35,595 bases of DNA from Cricetibacter osteomyelitidis. GTDB lineage: Bacteria; Pseudomonadota; Gammaproteobacteria; Enterobacterales; Pasteurellaceae. This document shows, piece by piece, positions 25,185 through 32,428 of the stretch. Made by a program: the position numbers and the translations under genes. The stretch spans positions 1 to 35,595 of the forward strand of contig NZ_SLYB01000024.1 in NCBI RefSeq assembly GCF_004340985.1, given 5' to 3'. The notes under the pieces are model-generated. The model ran no database searches, was not told where the DNA came from, and worked only from the letters and a program-made list of their open reading frames with translations. Positions within the stretch are counted from its first letter, which is position 1. Each line of letters begins with the position of its first letter.

Positions 25185-25220
25185 AATGCCTTGATAAAAA
25201 CTATCAAGGCATTGATTTTT
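25185..25220. terminator. Bidirectional terminator between the anti-sigma gene and asnS
   Basis: The perfect 12-base stem AATGCCTTGATA / TATCAAGGCATT has a 5-base loop. GATTTTTAATT follows on the plus strand and TTTTTATGG on the minus strand. Confidence 0.9.
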
Positions 25221-25222
25221 AA

Positions 25223-26626
25223 TTAGAAGCTCGCATTACGCGGCGTACGTGGGAATGGAATCACATCACGAATATTTTGCACCCCGGTCACATATACGAT
25301 TAAACGTTCAAAACCTAAACCAAAACCGGAATGAGGTACTGTGCCGTATTTTCGTAAATCGCGATACCACCAGTAATCTTCCGGGTTTAAGCCCATTTCA
25401 GCCATGCGTTTATCAAGCATATCCAAACGTTCTTCACGTTGCGAACCTCCGATAATTTCACCGATTCCCGGTGCCAATACGTCCATTGCCGCTACCGTTT
25501 TACCGTCTTCATTTAAACGCATATAGAAAGCTTTAATATCTTTCGGATAGTTTTTCACAACAACCGGTGATTTGAAATGTTCTTCCGCCAAATAACGTTC
25601 GTGTTCGGAAGATAAGTCAATTCCCCAAGATACCGGAAATTCAAATTTTTTGCCGGATTGCAGTAAAATTTCAATAGCATCGGTATAATCGATTTGGGCA
25701 AAATCGGAGCTGATAAATTGTTCCAAACGGGTAATCACATCTTTATCTACGTGTTTAGCGAAAAATTCTAAATCATCACGACGTTCTGCCAACACTGCTT
25801 TGAAAACATATTTCAACATATCTTCCGCAACTTTAGCGTTCTCTTCTAAGTCGGCAAAAGCGATTTCCGGTTCCATCATCCAGAATTCGGCTAAGTGGCG
25901 AGTTGTATTAGAATTTTCTGCACGGAAAGTCGGGCCGAAAGTATAAACTTTGCTTAATGCACAAGCATAGGTTTCAGCGTTTAGCTGACCGGATACGGTT
26001 AAGAAAGATTCTTTACCAAAGAAATCTTGAGAAAAATCCACCGCACTTTTGTCATCACGCGGTAAGTTTTCTAAATCTAAAGTGGAAACGCGGAACATTT
26101 CGCCCGCACCTTCAGTATCGGATGCAGTGATGATCGGAGTAGCAACCCAATAGAAACCTTGCTCGTGGAAAAAACGGTGAATGGCTTGTGCCAAACAATG
26201 ACGTACGCGAGCTACCGCACCGATAATATTGGTACGTGGGCGTAAATGTGCCACTTCGCGCAGATATTCGATACTATGGCGTTTTGCCGCCATCGGATAA
26301 GTTTCAGGATCTTCTACCCAACCGGTGACTTCAACGGTTGTAGTTTGTAATTCTACCGCCTGACCTTCAGCCGGTGATTCAACCACTTGACCGGTAACAA
26401 CAACGGAACAACCTGTGGTTAAATGTAAAACTTCATTGTCGTAATTTGTAATATCATTATTTATGATAGCTTGAATGGGATCAAAACAAGAACCGTCATA
26501 CACCGCTAAAAAAGAAAGACCTGCTTTTGAATCGCGACGGGTTCGCACCCAACCGCGGACGGTGACAGTTTCACCGATTTTAACTTTGCCTTTTAATACA
26601 TCAACAATAGATGCTACTTGTGACAT
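25223..26626 (-). CDS. asnS: Asparaginyl-tRNA synthetase
   Basis: 467 residues; E. coli AsnS has 466. It charges tRNA-Asn. The OB-fold anticodon-binding domain is at about 18-100 ([20 protein letters not shown]). The class II catalytic core contains motif 2 ([17 protein letters not shown]) and motif 3 ([13 protein letters not shown]). It ends in [11 protein letters not shown], the standard C-terminus. It is transcribed alone, with a good promoter upstream and a terminator after it. An uptake signal lies near 26042. Confidence 0.97.
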   Translation of the reverse strand: MSQVASIVDVLKGKVKIGETVTVRGWVRTRRDSKAGLSFLAVYDGSCFDPIQAIINNDITNYDNEVLHLTTGCSVVVTGQVVESPAEGQAVELQTTTVEVTGWVEDPETYPMAAKRHSIEYLREVAHLRPRTNIIGAVARVRHCLAQAIHRFFHEQGFYWVATPIITASDTEGAGEMFRVSTLDLENLPRDDKSAVDFSQDFFGKESFLTVSGQLNAETYACALSKVYTFGPTFRAENSNTTRHLAEFWMMEPEIAFADLEENAKVAEDMLKYVFKAVLAERRDDLEFFAKHVDKDVITRLEQFISSDFAQIDYTDAIEILLQSGKKFEFPVSWGIDLSSEHERYLAEEHFKSPVVVKNYPKDIKAFYMRLNEDGKTVAAMDVLAPGIGEIIGGSQREERLDMLDKRMAEMGLNPEDYWWYRDLRKYGTVPHSGFGLGFERLIVYVTGVQNIRDVIPFPRTPRNASF

Positions 26627-26663
26627 TTTAAACCTCTATATTTCTTAGAAAAAATTGCTGTTT

Positions 26664-26692
26664 ATTCTACCTTAATTTCATGAAATTACCAA
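26664..26692 (-). promoter_or_regulatory. Sigma-70 promoter of asnS
   Basis: On the minus strand, TTGGTA (26692-26687), a 17-base spacer and TAGAAT (26669-26664), 38 bases before the asnS start. Confidence 0.6.
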
Positions 26693-26704
26693 AATATTCA
26701 TTAA

Positions 26705-26726
26705 TTTTGTGACGTAACACACAAAA
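26705..26726 (+). promoter_or_regulatory. Possible CRP site upstream of the Mlc-like gene
   Basis: TGTGA (26708-26712), a 6-base spacer and ACACA (26719-26723) match the CRP consensus except for one base. The centre lies about 61 bases upstream of the start point expected from the promoter at 26741-26769, the classic class I position. Confidence 0.5.
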
Positions 26727-26740
26727 ATGAAGTTAAACAC

Positions 26741-26769
26741 TTGTTTACATAAAAAGAAACGAGTATAAC
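26741..26769 (+). promoter_or_regulatory. Likely sigma-70 promoter of the Mlc-like gene
   Basis: TTGTTT (26741-26746), a 17-base spacer and TATAAC (26764-26769), 39 bases before the start codon. Confidence 0.55.
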
Positions 26770-26808
26770 ATCACACTTGATTTAGAAATACAAAGGAAAA
26801 AGCTATTT

Positions 26809-28029
26809 ATGGCAAGAAAAAAAATGGATTCGTTACTTTCATCGGTAAAAGTGCAGCACCTTGGGCGTGTTTACCGTTTGATTGAACAATTTGATTTAAT
26901 ATCACGGATTGATTTATCTAAATTATCAGGCTTTGTGCCGGCAAGTATTACAGCGCTAACTCGTGATCTTATCGGCGCTCAATTTATTATGGAGCGTACA
27001 TCACAGTCAACTGTAGTGAGAGGTCGTCCTGCCATGGGATTGTGTATTTCGCCTTTTTATTGGCAGACTCTCTGTGCAACTTTAACGGAAGATCGGTTGG
27101 ATATTGTTTTATGCGATCTCACCGATGAAATTTTTGCTCATCAACAATATACGTTGATGCAAGAGGATTTTCTGAATTTGGAACAAATAGTACTTAATCA
27201 TGTATTATCGTTTGCAGAGCAAAATAAAGATAAAATTTCTCATTTATTGGCATTTTCCATTGCCGTTGCAGGACAGTTGGATAAGGAAAAACAAACGATT
27301 CGTTTGGGAACGCATTACCTGAATTTAGATCTGAATGAACTGTTTGAGCCGTATTTTAAGGTTCCTGTGATTGTCAGTGAATATTTTAAAGATTGGGTTG
27401 CCGCAGAATCTACCTTAGGCAGTGCGATTAATTGTAATGACGTACTGTTTTTACAATTAGATGACGTAATTAATTTGAGCGTATTATTGCAAGGTCAATT
27501 TTTGCAAACTGATAAACAAATTCGCATGAATATTAATCGTGTGAATTTGCCAAAAGTTACTCCATGGAGCGAGCAAATCAATCAGCACTTATCCGAAATC
27601 GAGAAATATGAATTTCAGCACCAACTCACCCACGAAGCTATTTATCAACTTATTGATTTGGCATTTCCGAATAATGCGTTGGAAAATACATCGCAGAAAA
27701 TCAATTTTTTATGTACGCAAGCTAATGAGAATAATGAAAGTGCGGTTAAAATTCTGCATCATTTGGCGGACAGTTTATCTTATGTGTTGATGAATTTGGT
27801 CAATATGTTTTCATCAGAAAAAATCGTTATCAGTTCCAGTTTATTAGGGGCGAAAAAGATTTTCTTAGAAAGACTCAACAAAAAACTCAATGAAAATTTA
27901 TTGTTGGACGAATTACACGTAGAAATCGCCACCAGTAAATATCCATGGAATAGTGCGGTCGTTGCAAATAGTGCAATTAAACAATGTTTGTATGATGGTT
28001 CGCTACTTGCTCATGTTTTAGTGAGTTAA
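26809..28029 (+). CDS. mlc: Mlc-like ROK-family transcriptional regulator lacking the zinc site
   Basis: 406 residues, exactly the length of E. coli Mlc. The N-terminal winged helix is clear: RVYRLIEQFDLISRIDLSKL, then SGFVPASITALTRDL (20-54), and RGRPAMGL (71-78). Mlc represses sugar-PTS genes and is relieved by binding EIIB-Glc. E. coli Mlc needs a structural zinc held by GHxQ...CxCGxxGC. Here residues 210-270 contain no cysteine or ROK signature, only DVLFLQLDDVINLSVLLQGQ followed by unrelated sequence, so zinc and probably sugar-kinase-like ligand binding are lost. The bioD2-like gene follows, as ynfK neighbours mlc in E. coli, which supports orthology despite divergence. An uptake signal lies near 27739. 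Confidence 0.82.
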   Translation: MARKKMDSLLSSVKVQHLGRVYRLIEQFDLISRIDLSKLSGFVPASITALTRDLIGAQFIMERTSQSTVVRGRPAMGLCISPFYWQTLCATLTEDRLDIVLCDLTDEIFAHQQYTLMQEDFLNLEQIVLNHVLSFAEQNKDKISHLLAFSIAVAGQLDKEKQTIRLGTHYLNLDLNELFEPYFKVPVIVSEYFKDWVAAESTLGSAINCNDVLFLQLDDVINLSVLLQGQFLQTDKQIRMNINRVNLPKVTPWSEQINQHLSEIEKYEFQHQLTHEAIYQLIDLAFPNNALENTSQKINFLCTQANENNESAVKILHHLADSLSYVLMNLVNMFSSEKIVISSSLLGAKKIFLERLNKKLNENLLLDELHVEIATSKYPWNSAVVANSAIKQCLYDGSLLAHVLVS

Positions 28030-28112
28030 TCAATAAAAATTTGTGTTAGCTCAATATTTTGCTTACAAATTTTAGTTAAAATTCCCCTGATTTTAGTATT
28101 AGGGGGGGATTT

Positions 28113-28853
28113 ATGAGCAGTTTTTTTGTGACCGGTACGGATACCAATGTGGGAAAAACCGTGACGAGCCGAGCCATTATACAAGCCATGCAAAATGCAA
28201 ATGTGCAGGTAGTGGGTTATAAACCGGTTGCCTGCTCTGAAGAAGAATCTGTTTATCCTGAACAGAAAGTGGCTAATGATGACATGAATGATTATTCTTC
28301 CGAAGATCATCCTGATGTACTTGTGCTAATGAATAGCACAAATGAAACTGTTTCATATCGCGAAGTCAATTCTTATACTTTTTCTCAAAATTATGTGCCT
28401 ATAATGACACGGCCGAACGGTGTCAGTATCGATTTAAGCAAATTAAATCATGATTTAGACAGGCTTAATTCAAAATATCAAGCAGTGCTTGTTGAAGGCT
28501 GTTTCGGTTGGTTAACGCCGTTGAATCAAGAATATACTTTTGCAAATTGGGTGCAGCAACGAAAAATGCCTACGGTATTAGTGGTAGGGATTAAAGAAGG
28601 TTGTATCAATCATGCGTTGCTCAGTGTGCAGTCCATTCAAAATATGAATGTGCCGTTGCTCGGTTGGGTAGCTAATCGTATTAATCCGGGATTAAGCCAC
28701 TATGCGGAAATCATTGAAACCTTAAAACAAAAAATCGATGCGCCGTTGCTTGGGGAAATTCCTTATATTCACCATCCGGAAAAACAAGATCTGAGCCGTT
28801 TTATAACAAATTCGGAACGTTTGATGTATATGAAAACCGAATTGGTGAAATAG
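28113..28853 (+). CDS. bioD: Dethiobiotin synthetase paralogue (BioD2/YnfK type)
   Basis: 246 residues; E. coli YnfK has 231. BioD closes the ureido ring of dethiobiotin from DAPA, CO2 and ATP. The P-loop GTDTNVGKT (8-16) and K37 in GYKPVA are conserved, and GIKEGCINHALLS and GWVANRINPGLSHYAEII are near-identical to YnfK. The loop that reads EG(A/T)GGW in relatives is E128-G-C-F-G-W133 here, replacing the first glycine with phenylalanine. An acidic stretch (42-66) is an insertion. It follows the Mlc-like gene by 83 bases. Its ribosome site contains a run of seven G (28102-28108), four bases before the ATG. Activity cannot be assumed. Confidence 0.85.
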   Translation: MSSFFVTGTDTNVGKTVTSRAIIQAMQNANVQVVGYKPVACSEEESVYPEQKVANDDMNDYSSEDHPDVLVLMNSTNETVSYREVNSYTFSQNYVPIMTRPNGVSIDLSKLNHDLDRLNSKYQAVLVEGCFGWLTPLNQEYTFANWVQQRKMPTVLVVGIKEGCINHALLSVQSIQNMNVPLLGWVANRINPGLSHYAEIIETLKQKIDAPLLGEIPYIHHPEKQDLSRFITNSERLMYMKTELVK

Positions 28854-28857
28854 AGAA

Positions 28858-28888
28858 GTGCGGTCAAAATCGACCGCTCTTTTTTTAT
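28858..28888. terminator. Terminator between bioD2 and ppnN, built on an uptake signal
   Basis: The stem GCGGTC / GACCGC (28860-28865 with 28872-28877) is followed by TCTTTTTTT. The left arm is the end of an AAGTGCGGT uptake signal at 28856-28864. Confidence 0.8.
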
Positions 28889-28899
28889 CGTTTCAGATT

Positions 28900-30261
28900 T
28901 TATTTCGTAATTTCATAACAAGGTTCATAGGCATCACCATCGGGGAATTTCATGCGGTGTTGTGTCACAAAATCTTGTAATACCCGATCGATTTTTTCCA
29001 TTAATTGCGGATCGCCTTGTAATTTGAATTTACCGAGTTGCTCGATTAAATCAATCGTTTCCGGCTTGATATTACCTGCAACGATACCGGAGAATACACG
29101 ACGTAAATTGGCAATTAAATTAATTTTCGGTTGTTCGAAATGTAAATTTAAATTAGCCATATTTTCATGTGTCGGATTAAACGGATGCTGGAATTGTTCA
29201 TCAATTTTTAACGTCCAGTTAAAGTTGTAAGAATCGCCGTCTTTGTAACGACGTTCTCTAATATTCGCCATAGCTCCGCTCATTTTACGGGCTACCGCAC
29301 TTGGGTTATCAATAATAATTTCATACAGTTGTTGTACTTCCGAACCAAATATTTCACCGATAAAATGATCGATAGTCGCAAAATAAGCCGCACTTTCTTT
29401 CGGACCGGTGAGAATCAACGGTAGTTGCTGGAATTTATTTTCCGGATTCATTTTAATTCCCAAAATATAAAGAAACTCTTCAAATGTGCCGGGGCCGCCG
29501 GGGAAAATGACGATACCGTGTCCCATGCGAACAAAGGCTTCGAGACGTTTTTCAATATCCGGCATGATGACCAATTCATTGACTATCGGGTTAGGCGGTT
29601 CGGAAGCGATAATAGACGGTTCCGTAATACCGATAAAGCGGCTGTTTTTATAGCGCTGATTGGCATGACCGATAGCCGCTCCCTTCATCGGGGCTTCCAT
29701 TACGCCGGGACCGCAACCAGTGATAATATTTAATTCTCTTAGTCCTAATTCCTGCCCGACTTTGCGGCAATATTGGTATTCGATATCGTTCACGGAATGA
29801 CCGCCCCAACACACCACTAAATTAGGATGTTCGCCCACAATCAATGCTTTGGCGTTGCGTAAAATAGAGAACACTTGATTAGTAATGGTTAATGATTGGT
29901 TCGTTTCCGCTAAATGCAGGCGTTTTGCCACCACATTTACAAAAACAATATCCCGTAACACGGCAAAAAGATGATATTGAATGTTACGAATAATACGATC
30001 ATCCACAAAAGCATCTTCCGGCGGATTGTGTAATTCTAGAGTAACACCGCGTTCACGGGCGACTAAATTAATATCAAAATTCGGATATTTATTCAATAAT
30101 GCCCGGCTGTCATCTGTTACCGCACCGGAATTCAGCACGGCAAGAGAGCAGTTGCGATAAAGTTTATAGAGATCGTTTTTTGTTTCTTTGGTTAATAATT
30201 CCACTTCAAAATGAGAAAGCTGATCCATGCTTCCTCGAGGATTAACGTAATATATACTCAT
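28900..30261 (-). CDS. ppnN: Nucleotide 5'-monophosphate nucleosidase PpnN (YgdH)
   Basis: 453 residues; E. coli PpnN has 454. It cleaves purine and pyrimidine monophosphates to base plus ribose 5-phosphate, and in E. coli is activated by (p)ppGpp. The LOG-family motif is [16 protein letters not shown] (about 253-268), and [14 protein letters not shown] (about 182-195) precedes it. N- and C-terminal extensions typical of PpnN are present, so it is not a short plant-type LOG protein. AAGGA lies before the start. It follows queF by 40 bases on the same strand. An uptake signal lies near 29294. Confidence 0.94.
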   Translation of the reverse strand: MSIYYVNPRGSMDQLSHFEVELLTKETKNDLYKLYRNCSLAVLNSGAVTDDSRALLNKYPNFDINLVARERGVTLELHNPPEDAFVDDRIIRNIQYHLFAVLRDIVFVNVVAKRLHLAETNQSLTITNQVFSILRNAKALIVGEHPNLVVCWGGHSVNDIEYQYCRKVGQELGLRELNIITGCGPGVMEAPMKGAAIGHANQRYKNSRFIGITEPSIIASEPPNPIVNELVIMPDIEKRLEAFVRMGHGIVIFPGGPGTFEEFLYILGIKMNPENKFQQLPLILTGPKESAAYFATIDHFIGEIFGSEVQQLYEIIIDNPSAVARKMSGAMANIRERRYKDGDSYNFNWTLKIDEQFQHPFNPTHENMANLNLHFEQPKINLIANLRRVFSGIVAGNIKPETIDLIEQLGKFKLQGDPQLMEKIDRVLQDFVTQHRMKFPDGDAYEPCYEITK

Positions 30262-30301
30262 TTATTTTTCCTTATATTTTAATGGTGGCTCCGACCAATT
30301 A

Positions 30302-31141
30302 TTATTGACGTGCCAATCGACAATTTTCCGGCACATTTTCAAAATTAGAGCGAAAAGGATTAATATCCAATCCGCCGCGACGGGTATAACGAGCATAAAC
30401 CGTCAGTTTTTGCGGTTTGGCGTGTTGCATTAGATCGCAGAAAATTCGCTCCACGCATTGTTCGTGAAATTCATTATGTTGACGAAAAGAAATAAGATAA
30501 CGCAATAGTTTTTCACGGTCGATTTTGTTGCCGACATAATGAATTTGCACGCTTCCCCAATCAGGCTGAGAGGTGATTAAACAGTTGGATTTTAGCAAAT
30601 GACTGACCAGATTTTCATCTACCATTTCATTAGTCGTGCAATTTTCCAGCAATGCCGCACTAAAATTATAATGAGCGATTTCAATATCTTGCTCATCAAT
30701 ACATTCACCGGGTAATTCTGAAATTCTTGAAGTGCGGTAGTTTTTCAAGGAATTTAACCGCACTTTTACATCACCTTTAGCACAATCGGACAGATCTTGC
30801 TGTATTGTGCGTTGAACTTCGTCGAAATTGCTGAATTTAGTTTGATTGAAGCTATTCAAATAAAGTTTAAAACTTTTAGATTCGATAAGATTTTCACTGC
30901 GGTAATCAATTTCCACATCAGCAATCGCTACTTGTGGCAGACCTTTAGGATTTAACCACGAAATCTCGTAGGCCGTCCAAATATCAGCTCCTTTCGTAAA
31001 CGGCTGTTGTTTAGTGATGCCTAATTGATCCCGATTTAAACGACGAGCGACCGGTTGGAGCAGCGTAGCATCATATTGATCGGTGTAATTCGTCACTTGA
31101 CCGAGTTTTAATGTTTTTAAACTGTTATCATTGTAATTCAT
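30302..31141 (-). CDS. queF: NADPH-dependent 7-cyano-7-deazaguanine reductase
   Basis: 279 residues from ATG 31141; E. coli QueF has 282. An upstream in-frame ATG adds 15 residues absent from relatives, and AAGAG lies before the chosen start. It reduces preQ0 to preQ1 in queuosine synthesis. This is the long two-module form: the N-terminal half has [19 protein letters not shown], and the active-site half has LLKSNC187LITSQPDWG and [15 protein letters not shown]. Two uptake signals form an inverted pair inside the gene (30730-30738 and 30757-30765), with a third just upstream (about 31180). I see no preQ1 riboswitch in the leader. Confidence 0.94.
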   Translation of the reverse strand: MNYNDNSLKTLKLGQVTNYTDQYDATLLQPVARRLNRDQLGITKQQPFTKGADIWTAYEISWLNPKGLPQVAIADVEIDYRSENLIESKSFKLYLNSFNQTKFSNFDEVQRTIQQDLSDCAKGDVKVRLNSLKNYRTSRISELPGECIDEQDIEIAHYNFSAALLENCTTNEMVDENLVSHLLKSNCLITSQPDWGSVQIHYVGNKIDREKLLRYLISFRQHNEFHEQCVERIFCDLMQHAKPQKLTVYARYTRRGGLDINPFRSNFENVPENCRLARQ

Positions 31142-31248
31142 TTGTTTTGCTCTTATTGTTAAAAATTTTCTAAGATCATACCGCACTTTTGTAACTTTTT
31201 AATAAAAATTTAAAAGTTTCCATTTTTTCAATTAAAACCATAAAATTA

Positions 31249-31270
31249 ATTTGTGATCTGAATCACAAAA
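31249..31270 (+). promoter_or_regulatory. CRP binding site upstream of the TAXI-TRAP operon
   Basis: TGTGA (31252-31256), TCTGAA, TCACA (31263-31267): a perfect pair of CRP half-sites, flanked by AT-rich sequence as in strong sites. An extended -10, TGCTATTAT (31295-31303), lies downstream. The exact promoter class depends on the start point, which I cannot fix. Confidence 0.8.
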
Positions 31271-31391
31271 TCGTATATTTATCTACATTGCGCTTGCTAT
31301 TATGTTAATAAACTGTTATTTGTTTCTCGTCCTAAATGATATTCAACAGCAGTATTCACACAACATTAAATCATAAATATGGAGAACCATT

Positions 31392-32354
31392 ATGAAAAAA
31401 CTCTTAAAAATCAGCACGGTTGCAGCATTAATGTTTGGTTCAAGCGTCGCGATGGCGGCAGATAAAATCGTCACTATCGGTACCGGCGGTCAAACTGGTG
31501 TTTACTATGTAGTTGGACAATCTGTTTGCCAATTGGTGAATCGCGATTCTGCGAAAACCGGTGTGAAATGTAATGCACCGTCCACGGGAGCCTCAATTGC
31601 AAATTTAAATGCAATCGCCAGCAACCAAATGGAAATGGGTATTGCACAATCTGACTGGCAATATCACGCTTATAATGGTTCAAGTTCTTTTGAAGGTAAA
31701 AAGAACGATAAATTACGTGCGGTATTCTCTATTCACCCGGAACCATTCACATTAATGGCACGTGATGATGCGAATATCAATAGTTTTGATGATTTGAAAG
31801 GTAAACGTGTGAACGTGGGTGATCCGGGTTCCGGTACACGTGCTACCATGAATGTTATTTTGGCGGCAAAAGGCTGGTCGGATAAAAATTTCAAAGTGGC
31901 TTCCGAATTAAAACCGGCAGAGATGGCTTCCGTAATGTGTGATAACAACTTAGATGCGATCACCTATAACGTAGGGCATCCGAACGGTGCGTTAAAAGAA
32001 GCCGCGGCATCTTGCCCGTCTCATTTAGTGCCGGTAACAGGTCCTGAAATTGATAAATTGGTGGCTGATCATTCTTATTATGCAAAAGCTGTGATCCCGG
32101 GCGGTTTATATGCCGGTACGGATAAAGCCGTTGATACATTTGGTGTGTACGCAACATTAGTGTCATCATCCGATGTGGATGCAGATACGGTTTATGCAGT
32201 CGTGAAAGCCGTGTTTGATAACTTTGATCGCTTCAAACGTTTACATCCTGCATTTGCTAACTTAAAAGAAGACGAAATGATTAAAAATGCACTTTCAGCA
32301 CCATTACACGACGGTGCGGTGCGTTATTATAAAGAACGCGGTTGGATGCAATAA
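31392..32354 (+). CDS. TAXI-family TRAP transporter substrate-binding protein
   Basis: 320 residues with a Sec signal (about 1-22, ending VAMA) and a strong GGAGAA ribosome site. It is a periplasmic receptor that delivers an organic anion to a TRAP permease. TAXI-family features: VTIGTGGQTGVYYVVGQSVC right after the signal, STGASIANLNAI, and KGKRVNVGDPGSGTRATM. TAXI proteins lack the conserved arginine of DctP-type TRAP receptors, and substrates are known for only a few, such as dicarboxylate or glutamate-like compounds. The substrate here is not predictable. A CRP site upstream suggests use when preferred sugars are scarce. A terminator-like hairpin follows the gene. Confidence 0.92.
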   Translation: MKKLLKISTVAALMFGSSVAMAADKIVTIGTGGQTGVYYVVGQSVCQLVNRDSAKTGVKCNAPSTGASIANLNAIASNQMEMGIAQSDWQYHAYNGSSSFEGKKNDKLRAVFSIHPEPFTLMARDDANINSFDDLKGKRVNVGDPGSGTRATMNVILAAKGWSDKNFKVASELKPAEMASVMCDNNLDAITYNVGHPNGALKEAAASCPSHLVPVTGPEIDKLVADHSYYAKAVIPGGLYAGTDKAVDTFGVYATLVSSSDVDADTVYAVVKAVFDNFDRFKRLHPAFANLKEDEMIKNALSAPLHDGAVRYYKERGWMQ

Positions 32355-32368
32355 TTCATCACGTTTTT

Positions 32369-32409
32369 AGGCAGGCTCGAAATTTACTCGGTGCCTGCCT
32401 TTTGTTTTT
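32369..32409 (+). terminator. Intercistronic hairpin between the TRAP receptor and permease genes
   Basis: The stem AGGCAGGC / GCCTGCCT (32369-32376 with 32393-32400) is followed by TTTGTTTTTA. It is terminator-like but inside the operon, so it probably allows partial read-through and stabilises the upstream mRNA. That would give more receptor than permease. Confidence 0.75.
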
Positions 32410-32428
32410 ATAATAGAAAGAGGTTGTT

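Noticed and set aside
31142-31250. Possible preQ1 riboswitch ahead of queF
   Set aside because: No preQ1-I type stem with the A-rich tail and no Shine-Dalgarno-sequestering pseudoknot could be drawn in the leader.
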